Below, piece by piece: positions 12,197 to 24,551 of a stretch of DNA of 64,000 nt; position 1 is the stretch's first letter; each line of letters starts with the position of its first letter. The DNA lies in the NCBI GenBank assembly GCA_003342895.1, contig PTFA01000012.1, positions 8,418,252 through 8,482,251 of the forward strand, in the 5' to 3' direction. Both the position numbers and the translations under genes were made by a program. The stretch comes from Casuarius casuarius. Its lineage: Eukaryota > Chordata > Aves > Casuariiformes > Casuariidae. The notes beneath the pieces were generated by a model that worked only from the letters and a program-made list of their open reading frames with translations, made no database searches and had not been told where the DNA came from.

Positions 12197-15100
12197 CTTG
12201 GTAGAAAAATTAGATATGCACAGGTGCTTTTTTAGTTACAGCAGAACTTCAGGCAAACTTTTCAACAGCATGCTACTAAACTAACACATTATGTATAATA
12301 TTTCCTATTACACATCCTCATTTTTAGTTTCTTTATTAATTTTATACCTAAACAAATGGAATAAAAGATATGAGAAATAGAATATGCTACATTAGAAAAC
12401 ATGTTTTTTTAGATTAGACAGAGCGGATGCAGAAAATGACAGACGAACCCCTAATATATGAATAAGATGCATGTTTAGAACGAGGAAAAAGCATACCGAA
12501 CATGGCATGAGGCCCTGCTGAAGGAATGTAGTTCCCTTTCACTGAGCTTTCGCCTAATGATACTGCCTCTTTAAACATCAACACTGTATTAATCACAGGA
12601 AAGAGCACAGATTCCAGATCAGGTCCGCTGGCTCCTCTCCTGTGAATTCACATAAAGGATGTTCCTCTCATCCAAGTAATTCCGAAGGTGACAAATATTA
12701 CAGATGCTGAATTTATGTGAATGCTTGCTCCCTGTTTATTAACTCATCAATCTTGTGAGAAATAAAAGGACCAAACAGTGAGGCAAGTGGGCTTTTCTTA
12801 TCCTGTCAGCTCAATGGTGTCTAAAAGTAATCAATATCTATAATTACTAAATCCTGCCAGGATATTTTAACCCTTCTGTGGTAGTCTACTTCCATGTCTG
12901 ACAGGTTGATCAAATCCAAAACTAATTAGAAAGAATGAAGTTTTAATTACTGCACTGATGCCTTTCATTAATTTCTCAGTCTTACTAAAATTGGTTCCTT
13001 CATAATGGCAGACTGAGATTTTTTTCTTTTTTAATTTGATGAATTAATAGTGCTCTCTTTGTAGAAAAAGTGAGAGTAGAGCAGAGGAGGAAAAATATGC
13101 AGAAATGCCCTGAGAATGAACAGATGTTTTGTTATGCAAGTTCAAGTTTTATTTTGGTTTTGTTTCACATTCATTTTCAGGTAGTTATACAAACTACTTA
13201 CAGAAGGAATAGATATATTTATGAGTGACAATGACCTTTTAAAAGTCCATATCTTAGTGCAAAATAATCATTTCTTGGCCCTTAACAGGAATTTGAGAGT
13301 AAGTTAAGTTGCTCAAAACATTCAAAATGCTCAAATAAAAAGCTTAAATAAAAATATTAAATATAAACAGTAGCCTTCTTAAAATAGGGGAGCAAAAATA
13401 AGTACTGTACACTGAAAATTAAGACCTAAAAAGAACAATTGTTTAATTTATTCCCATGCACTGAATTCCTAGAAATATATTGTACTTTTAAGCAGCTGCC
13501 TTGAAAAGGATTATACACATGATTTCCCCTGCTCATTTATACCATCTGATTAAAGCAGTGCTTGTTTAATTTCTAAACTGTAGGAAAAAGAATTCAAGTT
13601 GCTTTTGAGAATCATGCTTGAAAATCTGTAGAAGGTAGCTTGACCAGTTCAATGTTCCACACATGGATTTTTAGTCTGAATAACTGCCAGCTAAGAGTAT
13701 ATTGAAATAAACTCTTGCAGATGGTATACCAGGCAGACAAGAATTTAGAATTATATACTATTTCCTTTCAGTTTAACAGTACGTACATTGTGGGTAGCTT
13801 TCTAGACACATGTAAAAAGTAAGCTTCATAACTAACTTCTAGCTCCAAAAGAAACTGTTTATTTTCTAATAATGTCTAGTCACATGCTTTCTTTCATGCC
13901 ATTCTAGCTTTCTGAGGTGACATGTTTATCAGGTTGCAGGTCAATACTTTGCTCAACATAGACATTTTAAATTGAGAGTTAACATTAACAGGACTTTGAG
14001 TCATGTATTGTCATAAATATTTTATTTGTCGCATAACTATGACTATTTCTATATGCTTGTTAACAGCTTTTCAGGCAATTCTGTTGTTATGTCCTGCCAT
14101 TTTGCTAGAAGAGTAGTTTTAAGTTTAATAGTTGCATTTCATAACTGAAAACCTATATGCCAGAGGGTGGTCAAACCAACTGATGGCGGAGACTTCTGAC
14201 AATGCTGTCATACACCAGAGGCAACTTGTAAATCGCTGTAGAAGTTAGGAACAGAATATGTGGTATATATACCCTTGACTACTAGAAAGAGGTACTACTG
14301 GTTTAGGATCTACTGCCAAAGGGCAAAGACTCTGTTATTATTAGAAAGACTAGGAATTTATTCAAATGCTAAGACCATGACTATGGCTTGGTACCAATAT
14401 GCCATTCATATAGGCTGCCAACCAAAACTTCTTTATTGCAGATGTCAAACTGACCCACTGAGATGGGAGATTTATTGAAATTTTTATGCAGAGGCCTGTT
14501 GTGAGTTGAATTACTCATTTTATATAGAGTAATCTTTTCAGTGGCAATCCCGGATATGGTTGAAAGCGGCTGTGAAGGTGCTTGTTGTCGTATCTCTATG
14601 TATAATTTTAAAGCCCCACAGTCCTATGGATAGAAGAAGAACAATGATTGTGTATGTCTTATCATGAGCTTTCCCACATTTGACAAATGTTCCTCTATTT
14701 CCCTGCTCTTTCGAAGCTCATCTGTTTCAAGAGCTATCTATATGAATAATGCTGTTGAGTTTTTTAGGTAGTACATTTAAGACTTATTTTATTCATTTCA
14801 TGCTGAAAAATTAGTCACTTATCACAATCCACTAATCTGTATGTAGCCTAATTCCCATTACATTATGGTACCTGTACATTGCTTTCATATGTATAAGACT
14901 TGCAACAGATAAATATTTATCAAGTTCCATTACAGATTCCTTACTGGTCCAAATGCCATGCTCTCATTAACTAACTCATTAATCTCTTTTAGAAACCACT
15001 TTACAAATAAATCCAATGAGGCCTGAAGAACAAAACCATTGGAGTTCGACTGACCTGCTTTTAAATTGTTGATTTTTCTGAAATTTGTATTGCCAAACTC

Positions 15101-17239
15101 AAGACTGGTAGTTCTCTTGAGATGAGCTCACAAGCCGAAAACACCTTCGTGATAGTTTCTAAATATCGTGATCAGAGAAATAGGCAGAAAATCAGGTTGG
15201 AGGTATCAGATTGCCTAAGTCTTAATCACAGATATGCCCATTTCAAATATATGATTGTCCACTGCTGCCTGCTGACTCAACTTTACATTGCTAAGCAAAG
15301 ACCTATCTGTCTGGAGAAAACATTAGAGCAGTGGAAACAAGCTGCACACACTGCTCTGAAAGACCCGCTCTAGCCTCCAAGTGAGCATCGCTCCTCAAAG
15401 TAACTAGCAGGGAAAGGAAACAGTCTGACACATCGAATGGGTTGTGTTTGCCTTTATGGGCTTCTTGCCCATGAATCTCAGCTTTCTGCTTTCCTTCAGG
15501 AGCCTTCTTGGGTAGAAGGACTTGACTGGCACATGGAAACTGAATTTTCTGTTTCCTGAATCAACATGCTTAAGCATGACCAATATAGACTGCAAAATTA
15601 TACTGGAAATAGCAAGAGATCAGGTTCTTGCACGATTTTTCAAACAATTTTCTTCCATTTCAGCCAGACATTCAATACTCACAACCATCTTTTTTTGTTT
15701 GCTTTATATAGTAATTTAATACTACTACTTTTAGCCCCAGCCAGCACCAAAAAATGAGAGGTCAGCAAAAATAGATTTTTTTCAATGTTTAAGTAAAATT
15801 TTGGGATTGAGATCAGTTCCTGAATGAACTGTAAATGAAGGCTTGTGTCTGTTTTCATTTCAGATGTGCACAAATTATATAGGCTGAAAAACTCTATTAC
15901 TCAAGAACAAGCATGCTTGTTTTTAGTAAAATCAGCTGTGAAAAACTCTCTACATCTAGTGTGCATCTAATCCTGGGAATAAACATGTAAAATAGACAGT
16001 AATATAACTTACACCAATTTCAAAAATTATTACAAATGTCAATATATGCACGCAAGCCATTTCCCGTGGTTATAGTACTATCTTTGAAGATAGGTCAATT
16101 CAGCAATATGCATGGGGACTTACTAGCACACAGAGTTCATCTCTGCATTAAGCTGAGCCCCATGAACTGGTAGTCTTTGTCTCAACACAGGGGACATTTC
16201 TCTTTAGGCCAAAAAAAAAAAAAAAAATGCCTATACACTTGTGTACATATGCGTGTGCATGACCACAGGGCATGTTGTAAATGTACTGGAGTTTATCCTG
16301 GGAGACAGAGAGAAACATAGTCGAGGCTCAAAGTCGGGATGGAAGATCAGGGACTTTTAGGCTACTTATTTAAAACCTACCTGCATTAACTAGGAATTAG
16401 TTCAAAGCCAAATGGTGAATCAGTGCAGTGCTCTGTATGTGTGTGAAATACTCTTTCTGGTTTTGACTAACCTCAACAGATGGCTGTCAGTATAGAAAGT
16501 CCATTGTGTAGCTCAACAGAACTCAAATTCCTAGTTAGAGCTGCAGCAACTTAAAATATGAATTCAGAAAGGGTTTTAGAAGCAAAACTAAAACATTGAG
16601 ATAGTCTTCTGTTCATACTCTCCCTACTTGCTTTCTGAGTTTCTTTCATTTCTTTGGATCACATTTAAAGTTAACTAGATTACTTCTCAGGACTCATTAC
16701 AAGCTCTTTTACATAGTCATCACAGTACAGTTATTTTTTGCAAAAGATGGATAAAAATAAAATTGTAATTTGTCATCACAGTGTTACCTTCATTTTCTTT
16801 TAATTTTTAGCTACTAGTTGTAAAGCCTGAGAAATATCCTTTTTCCTTTTTTTTTAATTTAAGGAAGAATTCACTAGTACAGCTAAATCAAACTACTCAG
16901 GAAAAATGCATATTATCACATAATTATCTACATGTTAGAAGTGGCTTTTTTGGTATACTCAACGTTGTCATAAAACTCTACCTTCATAATGTCTACTCTG
17001 TTAGGCACTAATAGTCACAGGATCTTTATACGCGCAATAAGCCAACCACTGACTGGATCATGTAGATCCTGATCTTGAAAAAAATTTGAAACTACATGCA
17101 GGTAAAGCTGGAGCACTTTTGTGAAACCTTTATTGGATGCCAATTCTCAGAGCTTTCTCAAAGGAATCAGTCTAAAAGATGAGCTGACTGAAATCCATAC
17201 CACAACGTGGAGGTATAGAGCTGCACCATGAGATTAGTA
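12197..17239. other. No gene seen; AT-rich, one A17 tract
   Basis: Five kilobases of AT-rich DNA with only short frames, several overlapping at 15404-15873. The sole simple repeat of note is A17 at 16211-16227. No AATAAA precedes it, so it does not look like a retrocopy tail. Confidence 0.5.
16211..16227 (+). repeat. Poly-A tract (A17)
   Basis: A run of 17 A residues followed by TGCC. The upstream sequence (TCTCTTTAGGCC) has no poly-A signal, so it is a plain homopolymer. Confidence 0.95.
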
Positions 17240-17690
17240 TCATGTCAGAGTCTCCACGCCCTTGCTGCAGACTTCCTTGCACACCAGCATTAAGTTATTA
17301 TTGGACAGGACTTCTGACTGTGCTGACAGGTCATAGTTTAAAGTGATTGACTCATCAAAGCGGCGAAGGGACAATTGATATAACAGAGAAATCAGACCAT
17401 CTGTTGAGAGTTTTACTTTATATTCTTTACTCAATCTCGGGACTGTAACCTTTGTGAGAATAATAATGACCACTTGTTCAGAACGCAGGCTTTTATCATT
17501 CTGTCTTTGGATGAGGGTGAGTCTATTATTACAGGAAACATTTGATTTCAGCATCGCGCACTTACCTGGCTTTAAATTTGAGCAACAGGAAAATAGCACT
17601 GTGCCTTCAGGACAAGTAAGATCCACAAGTGCTAAAAATAGCAGGAGACAAACTGAACTCAAGGAGAAAATGAGTAGACTTTTATGTAAT
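17240..17690 (-). other. Uninterrupted minus-strand frame with internal splice signals (candidate exon or decayed gene)
   Basis: The minus strand is open from a stop near 17690 to 17240, about 140 codons. It starts at a TTG, not an ATG, so it is not a stand-alone gene. The peptide has a hydrophobic start (LLLFLALVDL), several Cys (TCPEGTVLFSCCSNLKPGKC, VCKEVCSKG) and alternating hydrophobic stretches such as QVVIIILTKVTV, resembling a beta-rich secreted domain, although no family is recognised. Inside it, 17566-17631 (66 nt, symmetric phase) has a strong acceptor (TCTCCTGCTATTTTTAG) and donor (AAGCCAG|GTAAGTG). If that exon is used, the rest of the open frame is intronic. Chance remains possible: the window's longest random-looking frames reach 169-180 codons. 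Confidence 0.22.
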
Positions 17691-20600
17691 CATAGGAAAA
17701 AATAGATGCATCTGCCCTGAAAACATAAGACAGGGAACAGAAAAATCTGCATTTTTTCACAGTTTTAAGTCTTAACATGCAGGAAAGAACTAACAGGCAA
17801 GAGAAATAACTGAAACCTTAACATCTTCCTCACAATTTATTATTTTCAGGATTTCTGCTTTAGCAAAACCACAGCGCTTGCTAAAAAACAAGTAAAATGC
17901 ACTGAGAACAAAATAAGCTAGACCTAGATCTATGTCAAAAAGGCATAGTAAGTGTCTTAAAATCACTTTTCTGTTTCATTTGATAAGCAAAGTAAAACCT
18001 GCAGCCTAGCATAGAAGAATACAAAGTCTCCACTCATTTGTGGCCCATGGAGCTAAAAAGGACCATTTCAGCAGCAAGCGGCAAGGAAAATTCCTTCATA
18101 TTGGTCAATCGCCCAGCCGGTTATTTAAGAAAGGCGTGAAATACATTTAGGCTGTCTTGTTTTCTCCAAAAGATCAGTGGACTCCGGCAGATCTTAATTA
18201 TTAAGAAGGTATACTAGTGGATAGGAGCTAAGTATGTATATCTTGACCCCAAGCTCTTGTATTCTGTTTAGAGTTTGACAATGAATTACAGTATGCTACT
18301 TTTTAAAAAATGCCCCAAGTTTTCAAATTTGAACTACATAAAACTGTGAATAAATCTCTTTTTCAAGAAAAAAAGAAAGAAAAAGAATCCAGAATCATGA
18401 GATGTTCAATTAATCAGAGATTATCAGTTATTTTTCAACTAGTTCAACTTATCTGAATAAATAAAAATAGATGACGAAAAACTGAGCTGACTGATAAACA
18501 AAGAAAAATATGGAACAATTTTCTGGATGTCTACGTCTTGGAGACAGCCTCTTTATGTGACTGCGGTCATACAGCACCAAGCAAACCAATGTCCTAATAT
18601 ATATAGCTAAATCTGTGAATGCAGGTGACTTGGAAATTAAGAGTCCTTCACACAATTCCCTTTGCTGTTACTCACTCGATGAATTACTCACTCTGCACAT
18701 GCGTAACACAAAGGTTACGGTCATGATGTTAATCCTAATGAGATCTTAATTCAAACATTCTTTATGTTTCTCATTCTTTTCCCTGAAGCACCAGCTTCAG
18801 GGTTTCTTGCTTACAGAAGGGGTGCTTTGTGTACACCAAACTGTACAGAACAGTGAGAAAAGGGTACACTTTCAGCCACGGCTGAAGCTGAGGAAAAAAA
18901 CCCTTTAAGCCATGCTGTGCCAAATTGAAGCTTTCATAGAGAATCATATTAATTCTGCTGGGGAAAAAAGAGAGGATTAAAAAAAAAAATGAAGGAGGTA
19001 TAGCACTACCTCCCTGAAATCCATTTAAGCAGTAATCCCCTGAAATTAGAGTATACCATCTGATTTATCAGCTATCATAGCAGCAAACTCTTCATTAACT
19101 GTGGAAAATAAAAGTTTCAGAGAGATTAATTCTAATGTAAACTATGTTTTATGTTATTATTTTGTAAGTGTTATCATTGTCACACGTACACATTCTTCAG
19201 GATCACAGGACTCTGCTGAAAGACAGCGATGGAACATGAGTTAAGCAGCTGTGAACAAATGCAATGTCATTGCATTTTTGTGAACAGTTCTTTGCACTAG
19301 AAAAAATATCAGCAATACCTATTTCTGACTGTCCTGTTTAATAAAAAAGATATAGTTTCCACAATGAGGAAGTGCTTTCATGGGTTAGCCTACTAAGTTT
19401 TTTAAAAGAGGTTTCCACACTGGAAATAGGTGCAAGACATTCTGTGCACTGAAATGGCTCCTGGGGTGTTAAATACATTGCTAAATATAAGGGTCACCGG
19501 CAATATTCATGTTTCAGGCAGATATTTAATTAAGAAAGGAAGATAACTATTTCTGGTTAAACATGAGGAGAAACTGGATGGGAATTTTGAGTTTGTAGTA
19601 ACTAGCCTCACATCTGACAGCAAGTGCAAAAGAGCATTCAGGGAAGAAGTGGACATAAGTAAGGGGCTGCAGTACCATCTTTTTGTGTCTTCGTGCTTGT
19701 TACCTTGAGTAGGGAAGGGGAAAGGGATCAGGCCAGATGAACAGCTTCAACAAGCTTCTGGTTGTGTCTTTCTCTTCCACTCCCCCTTCCCTTTTCTCTA
19801 AGCTTCCCTTAGCTCTATGAAAGCTTCTTTAATGAAGGAGCTGTATTTTCTGGGGTGACGTGGTTGTGACCAGTCACTTCCTAGTATACAAGAAGAATTT
19901 TTTTCCCTATAGAGTCAGAGCAGCTGGTGCTTTTTGTTGCTTGTTTGATTGACTCGGTGCCCAAGGAGGAAGAGCTTGCTTAACAGCAGCAGAACTTCAA
20001 AGTTTACCAGTGAGAAGTAAAAAGAAAAAAAAAAAAAGGCAAAAAAAACAATGGCTTTAGATGTTAGAGAAAAAAGACTGGAACAGATTATTCACAGACG
20101 TAAATGACACCCAGGATTTCAATGGTGGACTTCTGCTTAAAAGATGGGGTGGGGGGAAACCTTGGAAAAAATATACCAATCCCTTCCCCAGGATGAACTA
20201 TAACACCTTGCATCCTCTATACAAGGTGTGAGAAGGGGAGAAAAGGCCAGGAGTAGGTCAATGATATCCCCAGATAATGAGATGAGATTGTTTTTTGACC
20301 CTGTTGGAACCACTTAAGTATCTGGCACAAAAATGTGAAGAGAAGCGATGTGTCCCTCCCTGTGCTGAAATCGGTAACAGTTCAGCCTACTACTTAAAAG
20401 TCTTTCCCACGTACCTGTTCATTTGTCTGCCCACCTTGCTCACAGTATTTCAGCTCATGTATAGTATTCCAAAAATTTTTCACATATACAAATGTCAGGG
20501 TTACTAGCAAGAACAGCTAGTCTTAAAAGGAAGGATAAGACTTTGCACATTCTGGGACTTTATAACTTCAGAGTAAACTTTGGACATAAATTGCAGAGAC
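17691..20600. other. No gene seen; AT-rich with A-rich runs
   Basis: Non-coding appearance, with short A tracts near 18370, 18985 and 20020-20050 and a G-run (GGGGTGGGGGG) near 20145. No exon, repeat family or RNA gene can be supported. Confidence 0.5.
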
Positions 20601-21075
20601 TCTTCTTAACTAAATAAAGAATGTTTGTTCAGAGTATTTTCATGGAAAGTTCACTTAATGTTCCTTTCTGTCATAAGGAAATAATATGAAAGATGTATGA
20701 AAGATAAAAGGAAAGATGTATGTAAAATAAAAGAAACAGATATTGGAGGGATTGGCTTTAGCTCTTCTTGGAAAAGAACAGCTTCTAGCTCTTCTTCCTC
20801 AGTCTTTTAAAAGCTTGAAATGCCTGTTCAAGCCTATACTTAGGCCATATGGTTTGAAAGCAAACAATTTTTCTACCAATGCTACCACCACATCCTTTTA
20901 GCCTGACTTCCAGTCACTTCGTTCTTAACCAAATGAAGAATTTTTGCTCAGAGAATTTTCATGGATAAATAAAAGAAACAATTATTGGGAACAAACATTG
21001 GTTTGAAAGTACCAAATTTTTCTGCCTGCCCTATCTCCACATCCTTTTAGTGTGACTTCCAATCACTTCTTCTCT
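20601..21075 (+). repeat. Imperfect tandem duplication, second unit internally shortened
   Basis: Unit 1 (about 20601-20920) and unit 2 (about 20921-21075) share blocks in the same order. First, CTTAACTAAATAAAGAAT matches CTTAACCAAATGAAGAAT. Then TTTTCATGGA recurs, followed by AATAAAAGAAACA, then GGTTTGAAAG, and finally CACATCCTTTTAG with TGACTTCCA and TCACTTC. Unit 2 lacks two stretches of roughly 75-85 bases present in unit 1. Unit 1 also contains a small 23-bp tandem repeat (20688-20733, GAAAGATGTATG). Identity in shared blocks is high but imperfect, so the event is not recent. Confidence 0.8.
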
Positions 21076-22599
21076 CTGGCCTCCTCGGTGTGGAGCAGTT
21101 GGTTTCAGCAGTTAGATATGGCTTTGAAACTGAATTCCTTTTTTCATTGTTGCTTCTAAGATGCTTCTTGGCATGTTTTCCAGTTATCTTCCCGTTTCTC
21201 ATCTCTACTCAGTCATTGCCTTTACTTAGTCAATCTTGTCTTATTCTTACTGAGTGGTGTCAGCTGCAACTGCAGCCTTTCTCCAGGAGAGATCACAAAC
21301 AGAGAGCACGCTTGCATCCTGCCTGCTCTCAACACTTTCAAGAGTTTGTGTCATACCCATTGGGTAGCCACCCTTGATTTGAAGGAAAACTCACTGAGAA
21401 TAAAACAGCTGAAATAAAGGAAACATAATAAAACAAATGGATTTTGAAGCTATTTTAAAAGGCAAAAGATAATTTTGTAGAAAAATGAATTAAAAAGTTT
21501 GAAAGTAGAAAAATGATGTAAGTTAGAACAGAGATGTACCATTCAGTAATTAATCAAAACCGCTAGTACTACTATAGCAATGAGTCATCATTTCAAAAGC
21601 ATTTATTCACTAAGAAAAAAGAAAAGATTGTGAGAAAAGAAGAAAAACATTCAACATCCTATACAACTTTCTTAAATTTAGAATTCTTGGAGTACACACG
21701 TAGGGCACTTAATGTATTTCCACAGCATTATGGCTGGGTTGCTCAGAAATTTAGAGCTAAAGACCGTAGCCTGACCAAGGCAAACTGAAAAAAACCCAAA
21801 ATCACTGGATACGACAGATGAAAAGTCACTGAGACTTTAATATGTTTAAAATATATATACTGTTCAGCTCCTGAGTAGTAGCAAAGGAACACATTGCACA
21901 GTTCAGAGTGATGGTATTAAAGTAACATCTTGGGTCAGACCTTAACCTGAGCACTGTCTGCGCTCCAGTTCATACAGCCTGCAGTGCCCTTTGAAAACCT
22001 TTCTTCTTGTTCAGACATACATGATGGGGCAGAATTTTATTTTACTAGTTCTCTGGAAAATCCTCATGAGCTCTCTTCTGGCTGGATGTGGTATTTGTAG
22101 GGTCCTTTAAGCCAGAGGCTAGTCAGGAAAGAAACCTGAAAACACCAAGACTTCATATCTTTCTTTTTTAACTCTCAATAAAGATGATCTCTAAATACTC
22201 CTATTATTTGAATAGCAGCATCCTGAGAGCAATTTGCTTCCTGTGACAGTTTTCGGAGAATGGTTTAAATTGCTTGTCATATTTCTTTTTGATTAATTTA
22301 AGAAAACTCATATACCTTCAACTTCTTGGCACTGAGAAGAGGAATGTCAGAACAGTACCAGCTATTGAACCAGAATGACATTGCCTGCAAATAATTTAGA
22401 AATTTCTCTTTGTATGCCTGAAGAGATTATGAAATGCTACTTAACTTCTCAAGGTGGCATATTGTTAAAGTCCAAGTGGAATTTTAATGGCCAGTGATTC
22501 ATACTGGGCATTAAAACAACCATATGTCTTTTCTTCTACCTCCTCTGTCTACAACAAATCATGGTGTTTACCAAATGTTTAAGCAAGAACAAGGAATTT
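21076..22599. other. No gene seen
   Basis: The plus frame at 21090-21377 is hydrophobic and pyrimidine-derived with no family. The remainder is AT-rich with short frames only. Confidence 0.5.
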
Positions 22600-22930
22600 G
22601 GTACTTGAAAATAACCAGAGCACCGTCGAAACTTCACGAATTTTGAGGGGAAAAACAGACTTGCCAGCAAACAAGAATAGCACCGGAGCTTCAACATGGC
22701 CGTGCACAAAACCATCAAGCAGAGACCGAAGCACAGCTGGCTTTCTGTTGCCTGAACCAGACTGAATAAATTTGGGGAAGGCAGTATTTCTCAGTTTGTG
22801 AGAAACAAGGAAATAAGCCACTTCACAAAAAAGTTTATCTATGGTCTGGGAAACCTGTCAGGAGCCAGGAATGACTGGTGGGTGGTGGACCAACAACGAT
22901 CTCGTGCTGCGTGGAAATTACCATGGCCTG
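22600..22930. other. Patch with scattered CpGs, unknown origin
   Basis: CpGs recur (CACCGTCGAAAC, CACGAATTTTG, CACCGGAGC, GGCCGTGC, GACCGAAGC, ACGATCTCGTGCTGCGTGG) against CpG-poor flanks. A 19-codon frame beginning ATGGCCGTGCACAAAACC and an AATAAA near 22770 superficially recall a processed gene copy. I could not match any gene, and there is no A tail. Confidence 0.2.
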
Positions 22931-23170
22931 CTCAGTATAAAACCTGCAGAATAGTAGCATAATGAAGCCAAATGTTTACAGCTTGTCTATTTTCCTTTAT
23001 GGCCTGAAGGAACAGAATGACTTGCTAATTTAACCCTAAATTTGTACTTAGAGAAGCAGGGTCTACCATGGTCATTTTGTATTCATTCATCTCACATATC
23101 CATACCGTCAGTCACTCTCTCTTGTGTATGATGGGTTTGCATCTGTGTCCGGAGAATATTTATGGGGGGA

Positions 23171-23196
23171 GTGTGTGTGTGTGTGTGTGTGTGTGT
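23171..23196 (+). repeat. (GT)13 dinucleotide microsatellite
   Basis: Thirteen uninterrupted GT units. In RNA this would be a UG repeat, the kind bound by TDP-43 and CELF proteins. It sits 18 bases upstream of an acceptor-like site. Confidence 0.97.
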
Positions 23197-23215
23197 AATG
23201 TTCACTTCCATTTAG

Positions 23216-23250
23216 TTTGCCATTAAACCTCTTGAAGCAGTCTGCTGGAG
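23216..23250 (+). other. Possible 35-nt microexon downstream of the GT repeat
   Basis: GTTCACTTCCATTTAG (acceptor-like) is followed by 35 nt ending at a good donor, CTGGAG|GTAAGG. Two of three frames are open (for example FAIKPLEAVCW). The length is not a multiple of three. There is no homology and it is only a candidate. The upstream UG repeat is the sort of context seen beside TDP-43-repressed cryptic exons (established for other loci, inferred here). Confidence 0.15.
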
Positions 23251-24415
23251 GTAAGGTCCTTCTAAAAATGCAAGCAAGAAGTTAAAAAAAATACAATATA
23301 CAAAAGAAGGAGACTAAAGAAAAAAGATGAGCAAAGTAGTTTAAGTAAGTAAACAGTTTAAACATGACTGATTCGCTAGATTATTTCAGTGGTGGTTTCA
23401 CTAATATGGGAACAAAACCCATAGAATATGCTACTGTAAGTCTCCATTTGCTTTATTCAGCAGCAAGTAGAGATGTGATCCATTTTGTCAGTTCAGCTGC
23501 CAGTGTAGTAATAAAATAAAATTAATGCCACATGTCCAACCAGAAATTTATAAAAATAAATAACAATAAAATTACAGATCTAAATTTCTTTATTCCTTAA
23601 TTTGTATAAAATACATCAAAAGTAGTTTCTGTTGACTGTAGGGGTCTTTCAAGGAGAGAGGTGTATCTTTTAAAAGGCATTTTTTTCTTTTCCCAAGTCT
23701 CTAATTTCACTCATTCCCACTCCTACTGCTCTCTTCCCTTGCCTTGCCTTCCCACTGTTTATTCTTCCTTTCTATTAAGATGCTACTGCTCTTTTGCAAT
23801 ATTTTTCTTTTTTTAAAAAATTTTCTTCCTATGTCATCCAGCTGTATTCCTGCGTATTTGGTAATATGGTGGTATATACACAATTACAACACAAGGCTAT
23901 CTTCAGTAATTGTTTATGAAAATTCAAAATAAATAGAAGAAGAAAAACTTTCACTATACAGCTCCCATCAGCATACCTGTCTGGTTTGAATCACATTCAT
24001 ATTTTTCCAATGCCTAGCCTCGATAGCAGAATAAACACCTTAATACTCCAGGTATACTAAAGCTTTTTTGGCAGTTCGAAGCTGTACTGTAATTTAAAAG
24101 CTGTGTAAGCATAATATTAGAAGTACGCACTTTTATTAATACATAAATCTCATTTTTCCCCAGAGAATTAAATGCGAATTTCTTGACGTAAATATACTCT
24201 CATACATGTTCAGTGTATTTTCTAACAATTCCTGCATTTCTCCTCATCCAGAAGTGAATCCTGTTTGCCAACGAACATATATGACAACCCATCACAGAAA
24301 CTTTACAAATATCCCAGACATGTGTAATTCATGACAATTGAAGCACTCGCACTCAGGAACACTACTCTCCATTTTAAATAATGGTCAATTTTAATTGTAT
24401 AGTATTCTTTTCAGT
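23251..24415. other. No gene seen; AT-rich
   Basis: Short frames only. CTTGCCTTGCCTT pyrimidine stretches near 23730 and a T-rich segment near 23800. Nothing further is supported. Confidence 0.5.
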
Positions 24416-24551
24416 AACAACATCTAATTAAGGCATTTGTTAAAGTTGTGTAATGTTAAGCTAACAGGGAGAGCCTAATGGAGTTCTATTGGAATTTTTC
24501 CATTAAATTAACATTATGGACTTTTAATGGATGTCTTAATTAGATGCTGTT
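24416..24551 (+). repeat. Long imperfect inverted repeat (45-bp arms) forming a hairpin
   Basis: The left arm (24416-24460, containing CATCTAATTAAGG) and right arm (24507-24551, containing CTTAATTAGATG) align without gaps over 45 positions, with 34 Watson-Crick matches by hand count. Seven of the remaining 11 become G:U pairs if the plus strand is transcribed, leaving four real mismatches. The 46-base loop has its own 7-bp stem (TAATGGA at 24476-24482, TCCATTA at 24499-24505). It also holds homeodomain-like TTAATTAG and CTAATTAA sites. It could be a short inverted-repeat transposon (MITE), a structured RNA or a conserved enhancer. No target duplication is evident. Confidence 0.75.

Noticed and set aside
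22680..22760. Ribosomal-protein-like retrocopy (ATGGCCGTGCACAAAACC)
   Set aside because: Only 19 codons before a stop; the sequence does not follow any ribosomal protein I know, and no A tail is present.
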